From Amycolatopsis sp. NBC_00345 (GTDB lineage Bacteria > Actinomycetota > Actinomycetes > Mycobacteriales > Pseudonocardiaceae): 64,000 nucleotides of DNA. The notes beneath the pieces were generated by a model. It did not search any database, was not told the origin of the DNA, and saw nothing but the letters and a program-made list of their open reading frames with translations. The stretch lies in contig NZ_CP107995.1 of NCBI RefSeq assembly GCF_036116635.1, positions 4,650,001-4,714,000 of the forward strand, written 5' to 3'. Each line of letters begins with the position of its first letter. Position 1 is the first letter of the stretch. Positions 34,314 through 42,288 of the stretch are shown here, piece by piece. The translations under genes and the position numbers were made by a program.

Positions 34314-35020
34314 CACTGTCCCCCTTGGCCCGCGGGCGTGTCGGCCGGCACGGCGGGCTGGTCACCTTCGATCGGAGCGGTGCCCTGGGTCCCGGCGGCC
34401 GGGGCCACCGGATCCGCGACGGGCGCCGCCGAGTCGTCGCCTTCGGCCTTCTGCGGGTCGCCGACCAGCGTGGTCTTGCCGTCCGGGCCCACGACCAGGC
34501 GCGCCGGGTCGCCGCCGGGCACCATGCCCAGCTGCTTCGCGGCGGGCGCGAGCGACGCGGGCGACTGCGCCTTGGCGACGTCGCGCTCGAGCCGGTCCTT
34601 GGTCTCGGCCAGGTTCGCGTTCGTGGTCCGCAGCTGCTCGAGCCGGTAGGAGTCGGCGATCGCCTGCGTGGTCAGCCAGAGCGTGGAGGCGACGCCCGCG
34701 ACGAGCAGTCCCATCATGATCAGCACGAAGGACGCGCGCGAACGCGGCCAGCGCAGCCCGCGCTTGACCTTGGGCGTGACCTTCAGCGGCTCCGCCTTGG
34801 CCTCCGGCCGCTTCGGCCCGCGCTGCTGCAGCAGGTCGGCCCGCTGGGCGCGGCGCGCGTACGCCCGCTCCGCCGCCGTGGTCCGCCCGCGCGACCCGCG
34901 GCGTGGCGACGCCTCCGGCTGGGTGGTCTCCGGCTCCTGCTCGACCGTGGTCCCCGCCTGCTCGCGCCGGCGGGTCGCCTGCTCGCCCGATCGGCGACGG
35001 GACTTCGTGGGTGCGGTCAT
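34313..35020 (-). CDS. ftsL: FtsL-like septum formation protein
   Basis: A 235-residue bitopic protein. A long basic cytoplasmic tail (1-95) leads to one membrane helix (about 97-117). A short coiled coil follows (LEQLRTTNANLAETKDRLERDVA, about 127-148), the FtsL/DivIC feature that contacts FtsQ and FtsB. The C-terminal 55 residues are acidic and Pro rich. Sequence conservation is low in this family, so the call rests on topology and on position between rsmH and ftsI. ATG overlaps the rsmH stop (ATGA). Confidence 0.88.
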   Translation of the reverse strand: MTAPTKSRRRSGEQATRRREQAGTTVEQEPETTQPEASPRRGSRGRTTAAERAYARRAQRADLLQQRGPKRPEAKAEPLKVTPKVKRGLRWPRSRASFVLIMMGLLVAGVASTLWLTTQAIADSYRLEQLRTTNANLAETKDRLERDVAKAQSPASLAPAAKQLGMVPGGDPARLVVGPDGKTTLVGDPQKAEGDDSAAPVADPVAPAAGTQGTAPIEGDQPAVPADTPAGQGGQ

Positions 35021-35973
35021 CGCGGCTCTCCGATCCTCTGTGCTGCCCGCAGCCGCACCGAGGCGGCGCGCGGGTTGTGCTCGATCTCGCCTTCGTCGGC
35101 CTTCTCGGCTCCTCGCGTCAGGAGTTTCAGCTCCGGGCCGTGCCCGGGCAGCTCGACCGGCAGCCCCTCGGGCGTCCGGGACTTCGCCAGCGCCGCCAGC
35201 GCCTGCTTGACCAGGCGGTCCTCGAGCGACTGGTAGGCCTCGACGACGATGCGGCCGTCCATGGCGAGCGCGGACAGCGCGGCGGGCATGGCCCGGCGCA
35301 GCACCTCCAGCTCACCGTTGACCTCGATCCGCAGCGCCTGGAACGTGCGCTTGGCCGGGTGGCCGCCGGTGCGCCGGCTCGCCGCGGGCACGGCGTCGTA
35401 GAGCAGCTCCACCAGCCGCCCGCTGCGGGTGAACGGCTCCTTCTCCCGCGCGGTCATGACGGCCCGGACGATCCGCTGCGCGAACCGTTCCTCGCCGTAG
35501 TCGCGCAGGATCCGGATCAGCTCGCCCGGCGCGTACGTGTTCAGCACGTCGGCCGCGGTGAAGCCGGTGGTCGGGTCCATCCGCATGTCCAGCGGGGAGT
35601 CCTTCGAGTACGCGAAGCCGCGCTCGGCACGGTCCAGCTGCATCGAGGAGACACCGAGGTCGAAGAGGATGCCGTCCACACTGGACAGTCCGAGGCCCTC
35701 GACGGCCTCCGGGAGCCCGTCGTAGACAGTGTGGACGAAGTCGACGCGGTCGCCGTGCCGCGCGAGCCGCTCAGCGGAGCGCTCGAGCGCGGCCGGGTCG
35801 CGGTCCAGCGCGACCAGCCGCAGGCGGGGGAAGGCTTCGAGGAGGGCGTCGGAGTGGCCGCCGAGGCCGACGGTGGCGTCCACCAGCACGGCGTCGCGGT
35901 CGGCGAACGCGGGGGTGAACAGCTCGATGATCCGGTTCAGCAGTACCGGAACGTGCTCGTGACCGGTCGTCAT
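35017..35973 (-). CDS. rsmH: 16S rRNA m4C1402 methyltransferase RsmH (MraW)
   Basis: A 318-residue SAM-dependent enzyme that N4-methylates C1402 of 16S rRNA. It begins HEHVPVLLNRIIELF and has the SAM motif VDATVGLGGHSDALLE (about 30-45). Further family landmarks are DGILFDLGVSSMQLD, RGFAYSKDSPLDMRMD and the C-terminal NPRAASVRLRAA. ATG at 35973 has a GGGGGAGAAG site. It is separated from mraZ by 217 bp containing a large conserved-looking RNA fold. Confidence 0.97.
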   Translation of the reverse strand: MTTGHEHVPVLLNRIIELFTPAFADRDAVLVDATVGLGGHSDALLEAFPRLRLVALDRDPAALERSAERLARHGDRVDFVHTVYDGLPEAVEGLGLSSVDGILFDLGVSSMQLDRAERGFAYSKDSPLDMRMDPTTGFTAADVLNTYAPGELIRILRDYGEERFAQRIVRAVMTAREKEPFTRSGRLVELLYDAVPAASRRTGGHPAKRTFQALRIEVNGELEVLRRAMPAALSALAMDGRIVVEAYQSLEDRLVKQALAALAKSRTPEGLPVELPGHGPELKLLTRGAEKADEGEIEHNPRAASVRLRAAQRIGEPR

Positions 35974-36016
35974 GGCTTCTCCCCCTTCCGTGCTCGCCTA
36001 TCCCGGGGAAGATGCG

Positions 36017-36113
36017 GCGGATGCCGTCAGGTCCCTGTCCGCCCGCTTGCTGACCTGGCACCGGGGAAGGTGCGCCAGGGCCAAAGAGCGGACAGAGGCC
36101 TCACGGCATCCGC
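36017..36113 (-). ncRNA. Structured leader RNA between mraZ and rsmH (mraW RNA motif candidate)
   Basis: Two 26-nt arms, 36017-36042 and 36088-36113, pair at 23 of 26 positions. They enclose a 45-nt insert with an inner hairpin (36054-36062 with 36069-36079). A cis-regulatory mraW RNA motif upstream of mraW has been described in Actinomycetales, and this element has the right position. The covariance model itself was not run. It ends 44 bp before rsmH, so it could tune rsmH and downstream dcw expression. Confidence 0.7.
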
Positions 36114-36190
36114 GTTGGGCGGCGTCCGGTGGCGCGGCCACGGCCTACCCTCGTCCCCCGACGACGCAGGTGCTCCGTTGGCCACGTCCC

Positions 36191-36622
36191 CTAGAAGACG
36201 CCCGGTAGAACTTCCTCTCGAGCCTTCGCGTAGCTGTCCTCGTGTTCGTCCAGGTAGCCCTGCCACGCTTGGGCGTCCCAGATCTCCAGCCGGGTGATCG
36301 CTCCGATCACCACGCATTCCTTGTTCAGCCCGGCGTAGCGCCGGAGCTCGGACGCGATCGCGATGCGCCCCTGCCCGTCCGGGCGTTGTTCATCGGTTCC
36401 GGCGAACAGGTAGCGCTGGTAGGCCCGGACCGCCTCGTTGGTGAACGGGGCGTCGGCGACCTTCCGAGCCATCTGCTCGAACTCGGCGCGGGGGAAGACG
36501 AAGAGACAGTGATCCTGCCCCTTGGTGATCATCAGCCCGCCGGCCAAGGCGTCGCGGAACTTGGCGGGAAGCGTGAGCCGCCCCTTGTCGTCCAGCTTCG
36601 GGGTGTGGGTGCCGAGGAACAT
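36191..36622 (-). CDS. mraZ: Transcriptional regulator MraZ
   Basis: A 143-residue DNA-binding protein, first gene of the dcw cluster. It contains two SpoVT/AbrB-like domains, each with the family core: TPKLDDKGRLTLPAKFRD near the N-terminus and PDGQGRIAIASELRRYAGL near residue 85. MraZ forms rings that bind TGGGN direct repeats at its own promoter and represses dcw transcription in E. coli. Matching repeats with a 10-bp period lie 70 bp upstream of the ATG, on the coding strand. The ATG at 36622 has a GGGAGG site. Confidence 0.96.
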   Translation of the reverse strand: MFLGTHTPKLDDKGRLTLPAKFRDALAGGLMITKGQDHCLFVFPRAEFEQMARKVADAPFTNEAVRAYQRYLFAGTDEQRPDGQGRIAIASELRRYAGLNKECVVIGAITRLEIWDAQAWQGYLDEHEDSYAKAREEVLPGVF

Positions 36623-36692
36623 CCGGCTTCCACCTCCCTGCCGGCTCCGGCTTGGCGAACCAGTCCGACCCCGGCCACGGGGCTCCCTTCCG

Positions 36693-36728
36693 CCCCACTA
36701 ATCACCACCGTACCCCACTTTTCACCAC
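36693..36728 (-). promoter_or_regulatory. MraZ-box array upstream of mraZ
   Basis: Reading toward mraZ, the hexamers are GTGGTG, GTGGGG, GTGGTG, GTGGGG (complements of 36723-36728, 36713-36718, 36703-36708, 36693-36698). Starts are exactly 10 bp apart. This equals the TGGGN-N5 direct repeat known to bind MraZ, with alternating TGGTG and TGGGG boxes. It is the likely autoregulatory site for the dcw operon. Confidence 0.8.
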
Positions 36729-36789
36729 AGTCAACGCGACAAACGCGCCCACCACTCCGTCGTGTCAGTCGTTTACGCAGGTCAGCGAG

Positions 36790-36996
36790 GTGGGTGCAGG
36801 TGGGGGGCGGGTGGGGCCCCGTGGCCAAGATCCCCCGCTGCGGGGGCGCCGAGCAACCACGCAGGGCCCTCGAACGTCCATTTTTCGTCCGCGTAAGGAC
36901 CAATCCGCTCGGATTTGGGGGGAAGTGGGGACACCGGTGGGGCCGGGTGGGGACCGCGGTGGGGGTTGGTGGGGAGCGCCGTGGGGACCAGCGGGG
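36790..36996 (+). repeat. Two GTGGGG arrays in the mraZ upstream gap, opposite orientation
   Basis: The 437-bp gap between espG and mraZ (36623-37059) is non-coding and G-rich on the plus strand. Array A has GTGGGT, GTGGGG, GTGGGG and GTGGCC at 36790, 36800, 36811 and 36821. Array B has TTGGGG, six GTGGGG and GCGGGG starting at 36915, 36925, 36937, 36947, 36959, 36969, 36981 and 36991. Steps in B alternate 10,12,10,12,10,12,10, i.e. a 22-bp repeat of paired boxes. They resemble MraZ boxes but point away from mraZ, and no plus-strand gene starts here. G-quadruplex formation is an alternative. Confidence 0.75.
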
Positions 36997-37059
36997 GACG
37001 CCGGTGGAGATCGGCGCGGCGAGGCTCGGCTCGATCCGAAGAGAACCGGTCCGAACAGC

Positions 37060-37863
37060 TCAGTCCGAAGAGAACAGCCCGGCGATCCGCTCGGCCAGCC
37101 GTCCCCCGTCCACCGGCGAGACGTTCACCCACTCCTGCCCACCCCGTCCCGCCGAGGTGGACGCGCAATAGGCCCCCACATCGGTGTCGAACCAGGTGAA
37201 GCCGCCCACCCGGGCCATCCGCCCGTCGCCGCCCCGCGCGTAAGCACTGAACTGCCCCGCCGCGTAGACCGGCCGGGCCTGGATGGCCAGCACCTCCCGC
37301 ACCTGAGCCGCCGACGCCGCGGAAGCCGTTGACCCCGACGGGCCCGACGCCTCGGCCGACACACTCGATGAAACCGACGCAGCCCCCCGCCCGGCGAACA
37401 ACGGATCCTCGGCCCCCGTCACCTGCCCGGCCGGCAGACTCACCCCATACCCCGGCCCGGCGCCCAGTTCCGGCAGCACCTCGACGATCGCCGTCCCCAG
37501 CTCCCCGCTCCGGATCCCGCTCAGCGCGATCGTCTGCGAAGGCTGCACCGCCAGCACGCCGGACCGCCCGCGCACCGCGGCGACCGCCCGGAACGGCACC
37601 TCGGCCGTCATGTCCACCAGCGCCTCACACGCGACGAACCTCTCGGCCCCGTCGAGCAGCCGCAGCCGGCTCTCCAGCGCCGGATCCACCGCGGCCCCGT
37701 CGAACAGCCCGCGCTCACCGAGGTTCCGGTAGACCTCGGCCCGGATCGCCGCGCGCTCGTCCTCAGTGGACCCGACGCTGCGCACGGTCAACGGCACCGG
37801 CGGCCGTCCCAGCCCGAGGTCGGTCCACAGCACGTCGAACGCCGACGCGGAGACCCGGATCAA
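37060..37863 (-). CDS. ESX secretion-associated protein EspG
   Basis: A 267-residue cytoplasmic protein of the EspG family, chaperones that bind PE/PPE-type substrates of type VII secretion. The family pattern is an N-terminal beta strand (MIRVSASAFDVLWTDLGLGRPPVPL), a helical middle, and the C-terminal GGFTWFDTDVGAYCAST region that ends near the WVNVSP segment. A low-complexity Ser/Ala linker lies at about 165-195. Its start overlaps the stop of an upstream PPE-like gene (ATGA), which supports a chaperone-substrate pair. No ESX core genes (eccB-D) are in the window. Confidence 0.85.
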   Translation of the reverse strand: MIRVSASAFDVLWTDLGLGRPPVPLTVRSVGSTEDERAAIRAEVYRNLGERGLFDGAAVDPALESRLRLLDGAERFVACEALVDMTAEVPFRAVAAVRGRSGVLAVQPSQTIALSGIRSGELGTAIVEVLPELGAGPGYGVSLPAGQVTGAEDPLFAGRGAASVSSSVSAEASGPSGSTASAASAAQVREVLAIQARPVYAAGQFSAYARGGDGRMARVGGFTWFDTDVGAYCASTSAGRGGQEWVNVSPVDGGRLAERIAGLFSSD

Positions 37864-38429
37864 GCCGGCCCCAGCACCGGGGCCACCGGGAACACCACCC
37901 GCGGCACCAGGCCGTGCAACGCGGTGTCCCGGGTGTGCAGCACGTCGATCGCCTTCTGCCGCGCCGCCTCGGCTTCCGCGCGGCGGGCGTCCATCACGGC
38001 CGACAGCCCGGCGAGCGCCAGCACGTTCCCGCTCGCCGCGGCCGAGCGGATCATCGCCGCCGGGTCGTACTCCACCGGCGGCGGCATGTCCGCGCGGGCG
38101 CGCGCCGCGACCTCGGCCTGGCCCGCCACGGACTCGCCGACCACGGCGGACACCGCGGCCGAGTCGCCGAGCCAGGTGGCGGCCCGGCCCAGCACCGCGC
38201 GCATCGCGTCACCGGCCTCGCCCTGCCACGACTCCTGGCTGCCGCTGACCAGTGAGGTCAGCTCGGCGGTGGAGTCGCGGAGCCGGCGTGACAGCTCGGT
38301 CCAGCGCGCGCCGGCCTCGCCGGCCGACACCGGGTCGTTGCCGTGCTCGACCTGGGCGGCCAGGGCCTCGTGGCTGTAGGACTCGTACCGGGCCGTCGGC
38401 TCCGGGACGGCCGGCTCTGCAGCGGACAC
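37860..38429 (-). CDS. PPE/WXG100-like helical protein, possible ESX substrate
   Basis: A 189-residue mostly helical protein starting at GTG 38429. A WxG-type turn appears in ESWQGEAGDAMRAVLGRAATWL (about 66-87) between two long helices, as in WXG100 and PPE helical hairpins. The C-terminal third is Ala/Pro rich. It is coupled to espG by a 4-bp overlap. The family is not certain: it could be a PPE-like substrate or a structural ESX-associated protein. Confidence 0.7.
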   Translation of the reverse strand: MSAAEPAVPEPTARYESYSHEALAAQVEHGNDPVSAGEAGARWTELSRRLRDSTAELTSLVSGSQESWQGEAGDAMRAVLGRAATWLGDSAAVSAVVGESVAGQAEVAARARADMPPPVEYDPAAMIRSAAASGNVLALAGLSAVMDARRAEAEAARQKAIDVLHTRDTALHGLVPRVVFPVAPVLGPA

Positions 38430-38484
38430 GGCACACCTTCCGTTTCGCGGGACAGCGGATCAGCGGATCGGCTGGATCGGCGGG

Positions 38485-39042
38485 TCAGGGCAGCTTGGGC
38501 TCCACCAGCCCGGCCACCGTGGTGGCCCGGCCGCAGGCGAGAGTGGTGTCGGAGAAGGTCGAGTTGCTGACGTCCACCTGCACGCTCGCGGACTTGCCGA
38601 CGCCGAGCAGCACCGCGCAGGTGCCGTCGGCGGCCTTGCGGTCCACGAGCTGCACCGCCTGGTGCGCGCCCACCTTCTTCTTGGTGCGGGTGCCGCGCGA
38701 GACGTCGAGGTTGGCCAGCCCGGCGTCCTCGTCGAGCGTGACGGTGACGCCGAAGGTGGCCGGCACGGTCCAGTCGCAGGCCCGCGCCTCGCCGATCTTC
38801 TTCGGCTTCCCCAGCTGCGTCAGCCCGGCCGTGGACCGGTCCGAAGGCGACAGCAGCGCGCACGGGTCGAGCTGGGCCAGCGACGTCGGCGCGGCGGTCG
38901 TACCGGTCTCGGGCGCCGCACCTTCGGACGAGGGCGGCGCGTGGGCGGCCATCGCGTTCTGGTTCGCGGGCATCCGGGCGCCGCAGGCGGTGAGCACGAG
39001 CAACGCGGGGACCACCAGGAGGAACGTCTTGCGGTCAGCCAC
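38485..39042 (-). CDS. DUF3558-type lipoprotein
   Basis: A 185-residue secreted lipoprotein. The signal peptide (about 1-19) ends in a lipobox LTAC, with the lipidated cysteine at residue 20. The mature part has a Pro/Ser-rich linker and then DPCALLSPSDRSTAGL and ARACDWTVPATFGVTV, the usual DUF3558 pattern. Further cysteines (TCAVLLGV and TLACGRA) could form disulfides. Function is unknown. The GTG at 39042 overlaps the preceding small ESX-like gene by 8 bp, placing it in the same operon. Confidence 0.82.
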   Translation of the reverse strand: MADRKTFLLVVPALLVLTACGARMPANQNAMAAHAPPSSEGAAPETGTTAAPTSLAQLDPCALLSPSDRSTAGLTQLGKPKKIGEARACDWTVPATFGVTVTLDEDAGLANLDVSRGTRTKKKVGAHQAVQLVDRKAADGTCAVLLGVGKSASVQVDVSNSTFSDTTLACGRATTVAGLVEPKLP

Positions 39043-39412
39043 CGGAGCAGTCCACCCCGCCGGCCGCGTCCTCGTCCCGGTCCTGGTACTTGGTCAGCGC
39101 GCCGGCGATCCGCCGCTTCAGGCCTTCGAGCTCCTTGCCGAACGACGTGAGCTGCTCGACGGCCGAGCCCTCGCCGCCGCTCATGCCGTACCTCGCCATG
39201 AAGTCGCCGACCTCGCTCGCGTAGCCGCTGCCGAGCGGCACCGAGCGGCCGAGCACCTTGGCCTCGCGCACCATCTCGGCGACCACGTCCTGCAGCGCGC
39301 CGAGCTTCGCGTAAGTGTCGGTGGCCAGTTCCGGCGCCACGGCGAAGCCGCCGCGGCCGGACCCGGTCAGACCCGGCACGTCGGGCAGCGGTGCGGCCCC
39401 CACCTCGCTCAT
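39035..39412 (-). CDS. Small ESX-associated helical protein
   Basis: A 125-residue soluble protein with no confident family name. The N-terminus is Gly/Pro rich; residues 25-115 are predicted helical (LATDTYAKLGALQDVVAEMVREAKVLG, then a second helix near FGKELEGLKRRIAGALTKY). No clear WxG motif is seen. It leads the four-gene group with the DUF3558 lipoprotein, the PPE-like protein and EspG, and is likely to work with them in type VII export. ATG at 39412, with a possible -10 TATGCT at the complement of 39455-39460. Confidence 0.65.
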   Translation of the reverse strand: MSEVGAAPLPDVPGLTGSGRGGFAVAPELATDTYAKLGALQDVVAEMVREAKVLGRSVPLGSGYASEVGDFMARYGMSGGEGSAVEQLTSFGKELEGLKRRIAGALTKYQDRDEDAAGGVDCSGG

Positions 39413-39684
39413 GTGCGGTTACGCCTCTCCGTAGTCGAGCGACCTCGGTTTCGGAGCATACGTCAGAGCAGTGCGTCAGCGGGAGCACCCGAAAACGCGG
39501 TACCACTCACCCGAACGGGGCAACCAAGGCCGTGGCAGAGCGTCATCAAGAGGTGTTCGCGGGGTTGCGCCGCCGAGTTCGCCCAGGTTTGACACACTGA
39601 GGAGAAGGCTGATCGCTGCGTGGACAGCGAGCGACCCGGCGGAGCCGGTGAAACCCGCACAGCCATGCGCCACCAGGAGGACGA

Positions 39685-40764
39685 GTGACGTCGAGAATCC
39701 AGTCCGCTTCCCCCGCCGGAACACCGGGCGAGGGCACCGGGCAGCCCGCCTACCCGGCGGCGGATGCCCCGATCGGGCGACAGAACGGCTACGCACCGAG
39801 AGCCTCCCTCGACGAGCTGCACGACACGGCCCGCCGGATCGCCGCGAACGTCGAGCGGGTGCTGGTCGGCAAGCCCGAGGTCATCCGGATCGCGCTGGTG
39901 ACCCTCCTCGCCGAGGGCCACCTGCTCGTCGAAGACGTGCCGGGCGTCGGCAAGACCTCGCTGGCGAAGGCGCTCGCCCGGTCGATCGACTGCACCGTGA
40001 GCCGCGTCCAGTTCACCCCGGACCTGCTGCCCAGCGATGTCACCGGGGTCTCCATCTACAACCGGCAGACCGGCGAGTTCGAGTTCCGACCCGGCCCGGT
40101 GTTCGCGAACATCGTGGTGGGCGACGAGATCAACCGGGCCTCGCCGAAGACGCAGTCGGCGCTGCTCGAGTGCATGGAGGAGCACCAGGTCACGGTCGAC
40201 ACGAGCACGTACACGCTCGGCGAGCCGTTCATGGTGATCGCCACGCAGAACCCGATCGAGATGGAGGGCACGTACGCGCTGCCCGAAGCCCAGCGCGACC
40301 GGTTCACCGCGCGGGTCTCCATCGGCTACCCCGACCAGCAGGCCGAGCTGGCCATGGTCGACGAGCACGCCGGGCACAACCCGATGGCGGACCTGGGCCC
40401 GGTGTCCGACGGCGAGACGGTGAAGCGGCTGATCGAGACGGTCCGCGCGATCCATATGGCCCCGGAGGTCCGCCGGTACGCCGTGGACCTGGCCGCCGCG
40501 ACCCGGCAGGTGCCGGAGATCCGGCTCGGCGCCTCACCGCGCGCGACCCTGCACCTCGTGCGGGCCGCGCGGGCGCAGGCCGCGCTGTCCGGCCGGGAGT
40601 ACGTGGTCCCGGACGACCTGCACACGGTCGCCGTGCCCGTGCTGGCGCACCGCCTGGTGCTCACCACCGAGGCGCACGCGGCCCGCCGGTCGGCCACCGA
40701 CGTGGTGCGCGCCGTGCTGCACCGCGTCCCCGTCCCGCAGGGTTCGGCCGGGCCCCGGCAGTAG
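39685..40764 (+). CDS. MoxR-type AAA ATPase
   Basis: A 359-residue cytoplasmic AAA+ ATPase of the MoxR/RavA class, which acts as a chaperone for partner proteins. After a 40-residue disordered tail, Walker A is DVPGVGKT (84-91), Walker B and following VVGDEINRASPKTQSALLE, and sensor 1 VIATQNPIE. The arginine-finger region EAQRDRF is present. It starts with GTG at 39685, 4 nt after AGGAGG, and a TTGACA lies at 39589-39594. The next two genes (DUF58, transglutaminase) are its usual operon partners. Confidence 0.93.
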   Translation: MTSRIQSASPAGTPGEGTGQPAYPAADAPIGRQNGYAPRASLDELHDTARRIAANVERVLVGKPEVIRIALVTLLAEGHLLVEDVPGVGKTSLAKALARSIDCTVSRVQFTPDLLPSDVTGVSIYNRQTGEFEFRPGPVFANIVVGDEINRASPKTQSALLECMEEHQVTVDTSTYTLGEPFMVIATQNPIEMEGTYALPEAQRDRFTARVSIGYPDQQAELAMVDEHAGHNPMADLGPVSDGETVKRLIETVRAIHMAPEVRRYAVDLAAATRQVPEIRLGASPRATLHLVRAARAQAALSGREYVVPDDLHTVAVPVLAHRLVLTTEAHAARRSATDVVRAVLHRVPVPQGSAGPRQ

Positions 40765-40792
40765 CCCGGACCCCAGAAGCAGAAAGAACCGC

Positions 40793-42067
40793 ATGCTGCG
40801 TGCACTGTCCGGCCTGACCACCCGCGGCCGCTGCCTCCTGGCCGCGGGCATCGCCGCGGCCGTGTGCTCGCTGGTGCTCAACGAGCGTGACCTGCTGCGC
40901 GTCGCCATCTTCGTGGTGGCGCTGCCGCTGCTGGTCGCCGCGTTCATCTCGGCCACCCGGCTGCGCCTCGGCGCGGCGCGGGCGCTGCGGCCGGAGCGCG
41001 TCGCCGTCGGCGCGAACAGCGAGGTCAACCTCGAGCTGTGGCGCAGCGGACGGCTGCCGGGCGGCGAGGTGCTGCTCGAGGACGGCGTGCCGTACGCCCT
41101 GGGCTCGCGGCCGCGGTTCGTCGTCGAGCGGCTGCCGCACGACCGCCGGGTGCTGCTGCGCTACCCGCTGCAGCCGATGATGCGCGGGATCCAGCAGGTC
41201 GGGCCGCTGCGCGCGACCATCACGGACCCGTTCGGGCTGTGCGAGTTCGAGCGTGAGCTGATCGGCCACTCGCGTCTGGTCGTCGTCCCGCGGGTGGTGC
41301 CCCTGTGGGGGCTGCCCGGCGGGTCCGGTGCCGGCGCGGGCGACGACGGCACCGTCCGCCTGCACGCCGGCCAGGGCGAGCCCGACGTGATCGTGCGGCA
41401 CTACCGCACCGGCGACGACATGCGGAAGGTGCACTGGCGTTCCACCGCGCGCCGCGACGAGATCATGGTGCGCGTCGAGGAACGCCCGTGGCGCGGCGGC
41501 ACCACCGTGCTGCTCGACCACCGCGCGGCCGCCCACCACGGCACCGGCCCGTCGGCGAGCCTGGAGTGGGCCGTGTCGTTCGCCGCTTCGGTGTCGCTGC
41601 ACCTGCGCCGGTCGGGCCACCGCGTCCGGCTGGTCAACGAGCACGGCCTGACCCTGGCCGACGCCCCCGGCGACGGCGGCGAGGGCTACGACAACGTCGT
41701 GCTCGACGCGCTGGCCGCGCTGCAGCCCGCGCACCAGCGCGACATCACCCTCGGCCACGACCCGGCGGAGAGCCAGGAGCTGATCGCCGTGCTGGGCACG
41801 GTCAGCGCGGAGTCCGTGCACGAGCTGTCCCGCTACCGCAGGCGCGGCGTCCGCAGCCTCGCGGTGCTGCTGGACACGCCGAGCTGGGCCGGCGGCCTCA
41901 GCGCCCCCGAACAACGCGCGTCGGCCACGGAGGACTCGGCCGAGCTGCTCCGCGCCGCCGGCTGGGGCGTGGTCATCGCCGGGCCGCAGTCCCCGATGTC
42001 CCAGGTCTGGTCCGAGCTCTGCCGCACGGGCTCCAGCCGCGGCGCCCTGATCGGCGGTTCCCGATGA
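40793..42067 (+). CDS. DUF58 domain protein (MoxR partner)
   Basis: A 424-residue protein with two N-terminal membrane helices (about 13-33 and 36-54) and a cytoplasmic beta-rich part. The DUF58 signature DDMRKVHWRSTARRDEIMVR lies near 206-225, and a von Willebrand A-like fold follows. Members pair with MoxR ATPases and transglutaminases, but their substrate is unknown. The last codons (LIGGSR, stop) are nearly duplicated 221 bp downstream, just before the next gene's start. Confidence 0.9.
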   Translation: MLRALSGLTTRGRCLLAAGIAAAVCSLVLNERDLLRVAIFVVALPLLVAAFISATRLRLGAARALRPERVAVGANSEVNLELWRSGRLPGGEVLLEDGVPYALGSRPRFVVERLPHDRRVLLRYPLQPMMRGIQQVGPLRATITDPFGLCEFERELIGHSRLVVVPRVVPLWGLPGGSGAGAGDDGTVRLHAGQGEPDVIVRHYRTGDDMRKVHWRSTARRDEIMVRVEERPWRGGTTVLLDHRAAAHHGTGPSASLEWAVSFAASVSLHLRRSGHRVRLVNEHGLTLADAPGDGGEGYDNVVLDALAALQPAHQRDITLGHDPAESQELIAVLGTVSAESVHELSRYRRRGVRSLAVLLDTPSWAGGLSAPEQRASATEDSAELLRAAGWGVVIAGPQSPMSQVWSELCRTGSSRGALIGGSR

Positions 42068-42288
42068 TCCCGGCCGCTCCGCTTTTTCCCGCCGGCCCGC
42101 GCCCGCTGCGCGACCTTCCCGCCGCCGCCGCGCCGCGACCGCTTGCCGAGCGCCCCAATGTGGCGTTCGGTGCGTCCAGCGCACCGAACGCCACATTGGG
42201 TGCGTCCAACGCGACCAACGCCACATTGGGGCGTATCGGGGGCAGCCGCGGGCCGGCCAGGCCGAGCCTGATCGGCGGTGCCCGATGA
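42047..42288 (+). repeat. Duplicated junction with inserted hairpin sequence
   Basis: The 21-bp end of the DUF58 gene (42047-42067) recurs at 42268-42288 with one mismatch, where its ATGA supplies the start codon of the next gene. Between the copies is about 200 bp of non-coding DNA. It holds a perfect 20-bp hairpin (42154-42173 with 42181-42200) and a further partial copy of the right arm (about 42217-42231). The pattern suggests insertion or local duplication into an ancestral ATGA overlap, leaving both genes intact. Confidence 0.75.

Noticed and set aside
36650..37332. Plus-strand frames across the mraZ upstream region as a possible divergent gene
   Set aside because: Composition follows the GTGGGG repeats, no ribosome-binding site is seen, and the frames run into the 3' end of espG antisense.
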